Assembly (NCBI RefSeq): GCF_029168945.1
Contig: NC_083610.1
Location: 76,747,580 to 76,811,579 of the forward strand
Source of the DNA: Cannabis sativa
Taxonomy: Eukaryota; Streptophyta; Magnoliopsida; Rosales; Cannabaceae
Length of the DNA: 64,000 nucleotides
Direction: 5' to 3'
Positions 23,670-34,423 of this stretch are shown here, in pieces. Positions within the stretch are counted from its first letter, which is position 1; each line of letters opens with the position of its first letter. Under the pieces are notes generated by a model. The model saw only the letters and a program-made list of their open reading frames with translations, was not told the DNA's origin and did no database searches. Both the position numbers and the translations under genes were made by a program.

Positions 23670-26169
23670 CCTTATTTTAATCTAGGAAAAGAACATTAGA
23701 AGATAATTAAGTAAATCTTAAGATCAAAAGAAGGAACTATATGTTAGTCGATAAGGTTGGTATTTTTATATACTCTTAAGCTACACCAAATCAGGATTCT
23801 AGACTTGCGTTAATGCTAGAAAGTATACTTATGAGATGGTGATTATTCTGGGGGTGGAGCAGTGATTTTTGAAGAAGTGTAAAAACCAATTCGGAGTCTC
23901 TAACTCTACTAGTGAGACTAAATGTTAAAGTGGCCCAGAAGGCTACTAGATAATCATTCAGCCTATGAAAGGTTCTATACAATTTTTAGCATTATTCCAG
24001 TCATGGATTAACTACTAGTGTTACTTCCTAATAACATAAATATAGTTGCCAAACAGTAAAATCCAATACCCTAAGAGGAGTAAATATATAGAAAGGAATT
24101 TCACAATATCAAGGATTTTGTGACTTAAGGAGATGTAATGGTGGAGAAGGTTGGTATTGAATACAACCTGTCTGTCAGATCCTATTACAAAGATAATACT
24201 ACATACTAAAATTGATCTGATATAAAGGTGTTGAGATTAATTGAAATATACTTTTAGTTTTATGTTAGTGAAAATAGGAGTTTGTTGGGATTTTATGTCC
24301 TAAATAAAACACATTTTAGGATAATCAGATTTACTAATTAATAAAAGATCAGAAATTATTTTATGTTGCATGGTTCACATGATTACTTTAATGATTATGT
24401 TTAATGTATAAATTATGTTAAATCCAGAACATATGGTTATTCACAATTACAGTGATCTCATTACAGTAAAAAATTATTGTGATTATATGTTTCAAAGTCT
24501 TTAGTCCCATGATTTATCAGTGGACTAGATTTACACCGATGTGATAATCAACAATAAAGTTTACTTACACATGATTTATTGTGATTATTCACAATAAAGT
24601 TTATTGGCAAAGTATACTAGTATCGAGTGTATGGAGTATATATCGGACTGGACCGATATTGACAGTGGAAATGATATCATAAACTTATAGTTATATCTTT
24701 CTAAGTCAATATCACTTAGTTGATCTTAGATCAATATATCTTAATCTTGAGATGGTTAGGTTCTAGCTTAACTATATTATTGGTGTTCTTTGACTTATTC
24801 GTTACAACTGACCCAATGGATCGGCTCAATACTTACATTTTGAGAACATGGTAATGCAATTGTGGGAGCGGTAATCATAGTTATGGAATGTATAGCTTCT
24901 ATAACTAATTAGAAATGAAATGACAATTTTCTTTGAGCTTGGCTTAATAGACATAAATGGAAGAGCTCTTACTTTAGTAATTATATTAGTTTATTGAAAT
25001 ATCATTTATAGGAAGCTAAGGATTTTAAGGATAAAATACATTGAGGGGTAGGATGGTAAATTTGTCCCTAATCAAAGTAAATCATCTATAGAGGATCTTT
25101 GATTATTTAGATTGAAACAATAGATAATTCATAACGTATCTATATTTGGAACCTATAGAGCGTTCTATGTAATCAAGAGTACAATTTCGAATCTATAGTG
25201 GAGTCAGGAGAAATTAATAAGTTAAGAAATTTACTTAGTAAATTTTGGATCTACTTATTGGGAGCTTGGTTGCATAGGCCCATGGTACCCACATTGTTTG
25301 GAATAATATTGTCTTGTAAACTCAATTAATTGATTTTAATTAATCAAATAGAATTCTAAATAAGACTATGTCTTGTTTGTGAATTTTCACTAAGTAAGGG
25401 CTTATTTGAGAAGAATAGAGGATTTAGGGTTTATTTGTTAATTAAGAGACTTTATAATATCTAATTAATAAATAATTTAAATGATAATTATATTTGATAA
25501 TCAATTATAGTTATTAAATAAATAGATTCGATATTTATAGAGTTAGAATTGAAATATTACATTTGTGAAAAAAAAAAAGATAAATTGTTAAATAAAATTG
25601 CAAAATTAAAATCCAGTAGGACCCACTAAAGGTTCAACCATAGGGATCACTTAAGAGCCATTATTTTATATTTTTTAATTCCATATAATTCCAATCCTAA
25701 TCCTAGATGAAATTCTAGAAATGGAATAAGATGCTCTTATTTTCTAATCTAATGAGTTTTCACTTTGTTAGACAACTTAGAAAAAAAAAAAAGAGAGCCT
25801 CTATTCTATTTCAAAATCATCCTCCACTTTTCTTCTTCTTAATTTTGAAATCCCTATAGTGTAGTTGAGAAATTACCCACACAATTCAAGTCAATACTCA
25901 GGCCTTTGTGGAAGATTGTGAAGAATTCCAACAATAGAAGAAGATCCAAGTTTAGATCTTGATCATACTCTGCGACAAAAATGATCAAGGGTTAGAGATC
26001 TAAATAGAAGGAGATATTATATTTTGCTGCCCCCAATGTAAGATTTTCTATAACTTTATAAGTATTCATTTTATTATTTTAGAAAATTCATATTTAGAAT
26101 GTTAGATTATAGTTCTATAATCAACATACATGTTAGTAAATCTAGATCCTGGTAAAATAAGTTCCAACA
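23670..26169 (+). mobile_element. 5'-truncated Copia (RNase H end plus 3' LTR)
   Basis: From about 23672 the sequence follows the 3' pol region of the first Copia (compare AAGAACATTAGAAGATAATT with 6244-6263), then a polypurine-like tract and an LTR. The 5' part is missing. The body is more diverged than the 1-8670 copy, so it is older. Confidence 0.8.
24283..26169 (+). repeat. 3' LTR of truncated Copia (1887 bp)
   Basis: Starts TGTTGGGATTTTATGTCC and ends AATAAGTTCCAACA, the same family as 6824-8670 and 9425-11325. Landmarks shared with those copies include GTATGGAGTATA, GAATTTTCACTAAGTAAGGG and the final ACATACATGTTAGTAAATCT. Confidence 0.88.
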
Positions 26170-27086
26170 CTGTGGAGTAGTCATCACTATCCTACGCGAT
26201 TGCAATAGAGTCTTTCCTGGGGTGATGATGTCGGATGTCCCTCCTATCTCCATTGTGAGATTTGTTGAAGCCTTTCTGCTCCTTGTACTTCTTGCAAAAT
26301 CTTTTGCAAGTGTCTGGACCTTCCATAGAAGTAACATTTACGAGTTTCCTTCTCTGTGGACTTCAATCTTGATTGAGAGTGATGGTGTTTACTCTTCAAA
26401 CCTACTTTCTTGGGTGATCTCCCTCATGCCAAATACACATCCTCTTTGTTGGATTCCTTCTCCAATTGTAATTCAAAATCTTTTGACTTAAGTGCGGTAA
26501 GAACATCCTCTAATGTATCACGTCTCTGCCATACTTGATGGCAACCTTGACTTTGTGATATGCGATTGGGAGCAATCTCAACAAAATGATGGCCTGGCTT
26601 TCTTCATCAACCTTGTGATTTAATTAGCCAATCCTACTAATCTCATTAAATATGTCAATATTATCATCTAAAGAAAGAGAATAAATCATTCTAAAACCGC
26701 ATAACCTTTCTAGCAAATTAATCTTGCTAGCAGTTGATGACTTTAAGTATAATTCTTTTCACTTATCCCAAAATCCTTTTTCTGTCTTCTCTGGGATGAG
26801 TTTTCTTCGAACACTGTTTGACAGAAACATGATGATTGTGTAATACACCATCTCCTCCATTTTGCTAGTTCGTCTGGTTTCTTTTTAGCTAGTGACTTTG
26901 CATCTCCAAGAACCTTGAAGACCTTTTGATGCACTAGAATCCCTTTCAAACTTTCTTTCCATAGCGCGAAGTCTCATGTTCCATCAAATTTCTCTAATTC
27001 GAATCTTGTCATTGATGACATAAACCCTTTCTTCAAGAATTATAGCGAAAAGAATCTTGATTGTGCATTCTTAATCGATTACCAAG
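26170..27086 (-). pseudogene. Decayed Copia gag
   Basis: The minus strand shows broken pieces of a Copia gag. LKGILVHQKVFKVLGDAKSL is at 26743-26949 (compare the usual M+AILVxxKV block). A TLEDVLTALKSKDFELQLE-like block lies near 26490-26540. A zinc-knuckle relic (KCYFYGRSRH...) is near 26300-26330. The preceding sequence at 27075-27094 resembles a tRNA-Met primer-binding site (CAAATCAGAGCTTGG). This is a different Copia family from the long-LTR one. Confidence 0.65.
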
Positions 27087-27094
27087 CTCTGATT

Positions 27095-27946
27095 TGAGAG
27101 AAAATTTAGACTAAAGAGTAGAGCCAAAACAACTAAAATTTAAATAATCAAACAGTTAGCAATGAAAAGATTAATTAAACGCAAACAATAATTGGAGAAA
27201 ACAGGGATGACTGAATATTAAGAATCAAAAACGATTTTAGCAATAAAATGATTAAATTAACACCAAGATATATACTGGTTCAAGTTTGATAGATCGTTGT
27301 GATATATGGATCTACTCCAATTCTAGAACACCACCAAATTCTCTCTTTATTGATTGAGCAAGAACAAGGTACATTACAGTCGAGATCGATTCTTTCATGA
27401 GTTCTCTCAAAGTGTTTTAATTCTCACATTCTTACCCAAGAATCTTCTTCATTTTACAAAAGATTCTTCATACAAAACCCAAACTCAATATCTCACTTTA
27501 CTCTTTACCTTTCTCTCTCTACCTCTCAATCTTTTCTCTCTCCATCTCGAAACTCAATTTGATTGTTGTTGTATCTAAAATAGTAAGTATTGGTGGTATT
27601 TATAGGCTTAGGATCAATATTTTAAAGTCGGTGGCTGCAAGAAGCGAGATTATTAAGTTAGTTAGGAATTAAACAAATTAACCAACTCTCCTAGCGAGAA
27701 CTCCACGTCAGCACAAGTAAGGTGCTTCCGGGAACATGCATGAGAGCTTCCAAAAATACAGACTAAAGTTACTCGCTGAAGGAGCTTTTGAATAGGATGG
27801 AGCCAACTTGAGTCGACTATTCGAAACTCTTTTCTAAGAGAAACAACTAGCCATCTAGAACTTCTTCCGGAGAAAGACTAGGTTTCTTGAAGACCTTTTA
27901 TAGAAGGACAAGAAAGTCTTTTAGGACCTACTTCTACAAGTTAACA
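27095..27946 (-). repeat. Copia LTR (5' LTR of the gag fragment)
   Basis: On the minus strand it would begin TGTTAACTTGTAGAAG (27946) and end TTTTCTCTCA (27095), directly before the primer-binding-like site and gag. The middle holds CT-rich leader sequence (27330-27560). No second LTR copy is in the window, so the ends rest on TG...CA and the neighbouring PBS. Confidence 0.55.
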
Positions 27947-28516
27947 ACTTACCATAAATAATAATATTTTTTGGAGATATTTTTATTTGGAAGTACTATT
28001 TAAACATTAATTAAATTATAATAATATGAAGAAGTTCCAAAATGAAAGGGAGAGAGTACGTGAATAAAAATGGTGACTGGTGAGTGAAAAAGAAAAAGTA
28101 AGCAATTCCTTGTATGAAAATAAAGAAAATTACCACAATAGACTGGACAGCTGTGGGAATGAAAGGAATAAAGTTAGTGGTAATGATTAAGGCCATTGGG
28201 CACGCAAGTGTGAACCTGGGCACATGCCTTGGCAGTTGGCTGGTCAGTTACTTTTTCCTTCTTCTTCTTATTTTTATTATTATTTTAATTTTAAAAAATA
28301 AAAAAAATAAAAACGAAAGAAAAATTATAACATTGATTGCCTTTTGGTCTCATCTCAGTATCCATCCACAATTTGGAAGATCACATTTTTAATTCAGGGA
28401 TCAGTTGTAGTAGAGGACCAAACAGTGACACCCTCTTAATCTGGGAACCTTTTAACGTTAGTGCACTGCTTGCTAATTAATTATAAGTAGAAATTACACT
28501 AGCAAAATTATAAAAG
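27947..28516. other. Intergenic, nothing recognised
   Basis: About 570 bases. A slightly less AT-rich patch (28140-28250) has no coding support on either strand. Confidence 0.35.
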
Positions 28517-28758
28517 TGTTATAAATATTAATAATTATGTGGATGTTCAAATTTTTTATTTATTACTATTAATTGTAATCAACATTTCTCTTTTCTTAGT
28601 TTCATTTTTTCTTAATTTCTTAATATTTCACTCTTGTATTTGTATAAATAAGGGTTCACCCCATTGGAATGAACAACTCATAAATTCTCATTCACTTTCT
28701 CTTTCTCTCTTCATCTTCTTCTTCTTTCTTTTCATCTATTTTATATTATTTTATAACA
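28517..28758 (+). repeat. 5' LTR, small-LTR Copia
   Basis: TGTTATAAATATTAATAATT to ATTTTATAACA. It contains TTGTATTTGTATAAATAAGG (TATAAATA box near 28645) and a CT-rich stretch before the end. Confidence 0.9.
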
Positions 28759-28815
28759 CGTTATCAGCACGAGTCGCTGCCCAAGTTTCAAGCATGAGTC
28801 TCTGCCTAAGCTCCA
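28759..28815 (+). other. Atypical primer-binding region with 25 bp repeat
   Basis: The LTR end is followed by CGTTATCAGCACGAG rather than a TGG-initiated site. GCACGAGTCGCTGCCCAAG... (from 28768) is repeated 25 bases later as GCATGAGTCTCTGCCTAAG. Which tRNA, or which tRNA fragment, primes here cannot be decided by eye. Confidence 0.5.
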
Positions 28816-29078
28816 ATATAAGTATTTTGTTAAAGTTCTTGAATTGTTTTAATATCACGATACACTAAATATATATTTATATATATACTTATCTGACTGA
28901 AACAATTTCAAGAATCTTTTGTTTACTTTTTTTCTTTTTATATATATATATCTATATATTATATATGTATGTATATATTTTTATGTGTTTATTATTGATT
29001 ATATATATATTATGTTCTTATTATTTATAATATTTATAATGTGTGTATATGATATAGTAAAGAAAATCTGTATAAATT

Positions 29079-32000
29079 ATACATATATCCTGAAGATTAT
29101 GTATCATTGATAAAATATTGCATATATCTTGATGATTATGCATTCTCAGTAAAATCTTGCATATATATATATATATATATATATATCCTGAAGATTATGC
29201 ATCCTCAATACAATCTTGCATATATCTTGAAGATTATGCAAACGTAATATTCATCATATAGTTGACAGATATATAATGAAAGAGATGAGTACATATTTAT
29301 GTATATGTTCTTGTATCCTTTGAGGACAATGAAAAATAATCTAATATCGATATAGATTTTGACAAACATTTCCTGAAGTAAATGTTTTATATTTGTAAAA
29401 AAAAATGATTGTATTTATGTGAATATAACTAAAGAATCATTAAAAATGATTATTATTGATGCAATTTTATGGTGGGTTTTGAATACCCAAAAAGAATGTT
29501 AAGAAAATTGCATTGAAACATCAAAGTATAAGAATAACAGTGAGCATGACTAATGTTATCTAAATACACGAGACATGTATTTATTGTTCATCATTCCATG
29601 CAGAGAATGATACGAATTGAATTCAACTACTTTTAAAGATTGTTTGTATTAGTCATGTTACTATACATTGTTATTACTTGCAATGTTAGAAATTATTGCA
29701 TGTGACATATATTAAAGATCAAATTTTACATACATCTTGGAGATTATGCAAAAATTGTATTCGTATATTCTTTGAAATATTGTTAAAGAAATTACTGAGT
29801 AATTTTTTTTATATATGAACAAGTAATAAATTTGTAAGAAATTTATAATAATGTTCTACTTATTCAACGTCATTCCCCGAAGTGAATGTAATGATTTTAA
29901 ATAATCAATGGCATTGTTTGCTACTCAAATATTTTCAGAATAAACTGGAAACAACCAAAAGATGAAATACCACACACAATCAAAGTGCATGAAATCTATA
30001 TATCATGTGTGGAATTGAATAATAGTAGTCGCGTACCTGTAGTACGGACACACTTATAATCAAGATAAAAGTATATTTGATTATTGAATAAGTGTGAATT
30101 GTACAAATTTATTGTACATTAGAATATTTAAATATCATTCCCTGAAGAGAATGAATAGACATGAAATTTTATTTCAAAGTATATAGATTTCACATATATT
30201 GGCAATGCCAGAAGCAAATTAATATACACATATTTTATTATTTCTTGAAATCAATAGTTTCAAACTATTGTTGGTACAGAATATGTATATATATAGTTAC
30301 TATTTAATTCAGTTTGCATATTCCCAAAAGTGGATATATAATTTACTAATATTTGTTAGTGATCCAATATAATCAAAGTGATAAAGAATCACAAAATGAT
30401 TATTTGAAAAGCTTCCTGAAGAAGTTTTACATACAATTGCTACTTGGAGTAGTAAAATATCTTTGTATGTACCTAGATGTATAACTTTTATCTAGTTATG
30501 AAAGTGATAAGAAATAACTTATTATATGTACTGGTTGTACATTTAAATATATAATATATCAAGTCATGATAATTAGACTGATGAATAGTCTATTAATAAA
30601 TTAAACGACTTGTTAAAAAGATACCAGAAAAAATGAATGATATATTATGGTTATATCTATTTGACCATTATAACAACATGATGAAGTTATCATGTACATT
30701 TTATATTATACACATCATTGAATTGATGATAGTGATTCCTGAAGAAATATAAAGTTTGATAAACTTAATAGTGACTCCTGAAGAGTGTATATGTTTTGGA
30801 GAATAATATAATTATATTATTCGTGTATATAAAAACGAAACTTGTAATGATTATGTTGTAATGAATTTACATTACCTTTTGAAAGTTTCATTGAAATACA
30901 AATTATAGTGAACCTGAAGTTCATGAATCGAATTATTTTGACATGATCATTCATATGCAATAAATTGTCAAAGGATTTGACTAAATTTTGTTGAAGAACC
31001 AGAAGATTCTTCTCATTGTTAATTTATAAGGCTCAAAAGAAGAATGTGCATATATTTGCACTTAGAAAATATTTAAATTACATTTCTTTAACAATCTTGA
31101 GCCACTGTTAGATTTTTATTGCATAGTTTCATATCGATGTGATAAGATTATATGATCATGCATTTACAAAATGTGTAAATTTATGTATTTCTAATTATAC
31201 ACGTATGACTCATTTTTAGAAATGAATTAAGTTCATAAGTATTGAACTTGAAACTGAAGTTTATTGAACCTGAAGTTCAATGTCATATAGTATATATATA
31301 TATGAGTTTAAATAAATATTGATTTATTGTGATATATTGAAATCCCTACAGGTATATTAATATTATTAGATATCACAATTTTTAAAAAATTCTCTCGATC
31401 AGGGGGAGAGAAGCAGTTGGGATCGATGATAATTTTTGAAAAATGATCCTTGCACAAAGTATATAAGAACGATATAGTTCAAAATGATATATACCAACTG
31501 CAAATCAATATTATTCAAAGTTGAGATAGAATGAGTTGAAAACGCCTGAAGCGTAAATGAACAATGTAGAAATTATTAATAAATGTTCATTTGATTTATC
31601 CTGAAGTTGTTAAATCTAGAGGTACTCATGAAGATACCTTAATGTTATAAAGTATTGATGATTTAAAAATGATAACCGTGATAGAAACGGTACTCTAGAA
31701 GAGACTCCCAAGAGAAGTTAGACATAACACATTTGATCATAAATAAATCCCTGAAGTGATTCTATATAGGTACCTATAAATGATAAACATATTTAAAAAA
31801 ATATGTAATTTAAAGAGATCTCTATAAGTTATGTCAATATGGGAGGAAATTATCATATAATGAAATTTTTGTCGACAATAGATGTTGAATGTTTGCATAT
31901 GCAATAAACTAACATGAGATAGCAAGGATCATGGTATTAGATTTGTCGAGAATTATCGGCATACATTTTGATTTTTGACCAAAATATTATGACGCAGTCC

Positions 32001-32853
32001 AGGCAAATTTACTCACATAAAGTGAAGTAAGACCTGTAGGGTGTGCAAATAAATATTTGTAATGAGAAATTTGCATATATGTATTTGTACATAATGAATT
32101 GTTGTACAAAGTTTGCATAGACATGAGATTGATTGAAGTAAGGCTTAAATATTGAGAAAATATATATAATCATGATTTGATTATAGCCTGTAATATATTT
32201 TATGAGAATTTATAAGCGTCACATAAATGTTGCAACAAAAGGTTATTTATTTGGAGCTCCTAATATAGTGAGAATTTGAAATAAGCCTTATCTAAAAATT
32301 TTAGAAGAGTTTAATACATGTCTTAAGTGATATAAATTCAAAGTCGCGCGCACTATATGACAAAGATCTTTGTATGAAATAAAGACATGTAAGTAAATAA
32401 TTGTTTGAAAAATACGTATGGTTGTCTATGCAGTATAAATACGTAAAGTATACGTTGTGATAGACTCTTGAAGAATTTTTGATTAATTGCAAAACAAACT
32501 TTTATTTCTTTTGTATATCGAGAAATATTAAATGTATAAAGTTTATTCATTAGTATTGAAGTCCTGAAGTACTTCATATGTATCAAGAATTATAGATATA
32601 TGATCATTTGATATGGAAATTAAGATCATACAACAAGATTAAACAAATATATGGTCTTGGAGTACCATCATTGTCACAAATAAAATTTATATTATCATTA
32701 ATGTGTTATGTTCATATCTACTTGAAATTTTAAATTTTCGTATGAACAAAGTTATGTACACACATGAATGATACAATTAGTTGGATAAAGATTAATGTTC
32801 CACGAACCCCTCATCTATAATTTAGAAGTCCATACATACTCTGGAAGAGTTAT
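29079..32853 (+). repeat. Dispersed hairpin family with shared CCTGAAG loop
   Basis: At least 20 short inverted repeats share a loop close to C-CTGAA-G but have unrelated stems. Examples: 29364-29387 (AAACATTT / AAATGTTT), 30135-30154 (TCATTC / GAATGA), 30909-30923 (TGAA / TTCA), 30993-31012 (GAAGAA / TTCTTC, loop CCAGAAGA), 31263-31281 (ATTGAA / TTCAAT), 32557-32576 (TGAAGT / ACTTCA), 32651-32668 (ATGGT / ACCAT, loop CTTGGAGT). Near 29079-29241 four copies share a stem and form a local tandem array. See findings. Confidence 0.8.
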
Positions 32854-32974
32854 AGAAAATATATGATCAAAGAATATATATGGTGATATTTTAAAAGTGA
32901 TAACAATAATCTTATAAGATCTATTATCACCAAAAGAATTATGGATCATATGTGCATGAGGGGGAGACATATTC

Positions 32975-33155
32975 ATGTTGCACTCTTTTTCCCTTAGCTA
33001 AGGTTTTGTCCCACTGGATTTTCCTGGCAAGGTTTTTAACGAGGCAACTTGCAAATAATTATGAATATGAAATATATATTGTACTCTTTTCTCCTTAGCT
33101 CAGATTTTGTCCCACTGGATTTTTCTGACAAGGTTTTTAAAGAGGCAACTTTAAA
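32975..33155 (+). repeat. Tandem pre-PPT motif block
   Basis: The motif TTTTGTCCCACTGGATTTTC followed by (C)TGGCAAGGTTTTTAACGAGG occurs at about 33006-33049 and again, slightly diverged, at about 33106-33149, with ATTATGAATATGAAATATAT between. A third relic (GAAGTTTTTCAGCAAGATTT) sits at 33568-33587 just before the polypurine tract. The inverted copies at 62674-62840 show the same arrangement. Confidence 0.75.
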
Positions 33156-33239
33156 TCATATTAACATACTTGCATTTTATGAAGCAAGTAGAGAATATGT
33201 GGGAGTGAGATCATTGACATAGCATCTTCGAGAAACATA

Positions 33240-33560
33240 TGGATTGCACTCAATAAAGAAGTATCAACCCAAGCAGTTCTCTATGAAGATAATACTGCTT
33301 GCATCGCTCAACTTAAAGGAGGGTACATTGAAGGAGATAGAGTTAGAACACATTTCACCAAATTCTTCTTTATACGTTTCAAGAAAATACACATTGGTGT
33401 TCAACAAATTCAATCAAGTGTCAATCTTGCAAGCTTATTCACAAAGTTATTACCAACATCAACATTTGAGAAGACGGCAGACAAGATCAAAATTTGTCGA
33501 TTAGAAGATCTCTACGAATGCCTAAATGAGGGGGAGTTAGTTTACACTATACTCTTTTTC
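33240..33560 (+). pseudogene. Copia RNase H C-terminal end
   Basis: Reading with one frame change, the sequence gives LYEDNTACIAQLK, YIEGDRVRTH, IGVQQIQSSVNLASLFTKLL, PTSTFEKTADKIKICRLEDL. These are the DNTACI / H+SK / QxSSxNLADLFTKxLP blocks that close Copia pol. It is one of the few recognisable coding stretches of the element. Confidence 0.8.
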
Positions 33561-33610
33561 TTTTGATGAAGTTTTTCAGCAAGATTTTTAATAAGGTAGT
33601 TATTATGGAC

Positions 33611-33623
33611 ATCCAAGGGGGAG
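33611..33623 (+). other. Polypurine tract
   Basis: ATCCAAGGGGGAG immediately upstream of the 3' LTR. The same tract is present in complement at 62200-62213. Confidence 0.85.
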
Positions 33624-33865
33624 TGTTATAAATATTAATAATTATGTAGATGTCTAAATCTTTTATTTATTACCATTAATTGTAATCAACATTCCTCTTT
33701 TCTTAGTTTCTCTTTTTCTTAGTTTCTTAATATTTCACTCTTGTATTTGTATAAATAAGGGTTCACCCCATTGGAATAAACAACTCATAAATTCTCATTC
33801 ACTTTCTCTTTCTCTCTTTATCTTCTTCTTCTTTCTTTTCATCTACTTTATATTATTTTATAATA
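33624..33865 (+). repeat. 3' LTR, small-LTR Copia
   Basis: 242 bp, a few substitutions from the 5' LTR. It ends TTATAATA instead of TTATAACA, so the terminal CA has mutated. Confidence 0.88.
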
Positions 33866-34149
33866 AAAATTTTATTTTTTTTATGGTATAAATAAATAAT
33901 ACTACAGGGTTAAGAAGTTTTGTATTTTTTTTACATTTATATGAGACTTTTATGCCATATTTTTATATAAAAAAAAAGATAGAAATTCTATATTTGTAAA
34001 ACAATAATAAGTTTCACCGAAAAAAGGCACGGAAGTCGAAAAATTCTTCGGTACCGAAAAAATCACTGGAAAAGTTAGTGACACTAGAAAAATCGTTGAA
34101 AAAGTCACTGTCGCCGGAAAAGGTTACTGGAAAAGTTACCAGAAGTAAA
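33866..34149. other. Intergenic with short GGAAAA-rich repeat
   Basis: Between 34020 and 34145 the words CCGGAAAA, ACTGGAAAAG and AAAAATC recur irregularly. No gene recognised. Confidence 0.4.
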
Positions 34150-34423
34150 TGTATGACAGCCAGTAGTCCCGTGATCCGTAAGGAGAAATACTGGCTAAGC
34201 TGTGCAATCCCACACCGCTTGGGGAAGGCCAAGTGGGATGATTTCGAGACTGTGTAGGTATGGGACTACACAGTTGAAGAGGGCTTAATTGGATTGATTG
34301 GTACTACCTATATCAACAATGTGCATCTTGTTTTTCGGTAGCCCATCATGAAAGAAATTTACAGTTAAGTGTTCTTGACCTAAGGTAATTTCAAGATGGG
34401 TGGCTTCCTAGAAAGTTTCCTTA
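34150..34423 (+). repeat. Truncated Cassandra LTR
   Basis: Starts TGTATGACAGCCAGTAGTCC and follows the 12672-13095 LTR for ~270 bases through a decayed 5S-like part (CAGTTAAGTGTTCTTG, AAGATGGGTGGCTTCC). It is cut at about 34423 by the Gypsy pol fragment. It is older than the 12 kb copies. Confidence 0.8.

Larger units (their letters stand above)
28517..33865 (+). mobile_element. Copia element with 242 bp LTRs, structurally complete, coding decayed
   Basis: LTRs at 28517-28758 and 33624-33865 are both 242 bp and nearly identical. The ends form the inverted repeat TGTTATAA/TTATAACA (last C is T in the 3' copy). Flanks are AAAAG and AAAAT, an imperfect five-base duplication. An atypical PBS follows the 5' LTR and ATCCAAGGGGGAG precedes the 3' LTR. 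Only the RNase H C-terminal end is recognisable; most of the internal 4.9 kb is AT-rich with the hairpin family described below. A second copy lies inverted at 61947-64000. Confidence 0.85.
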
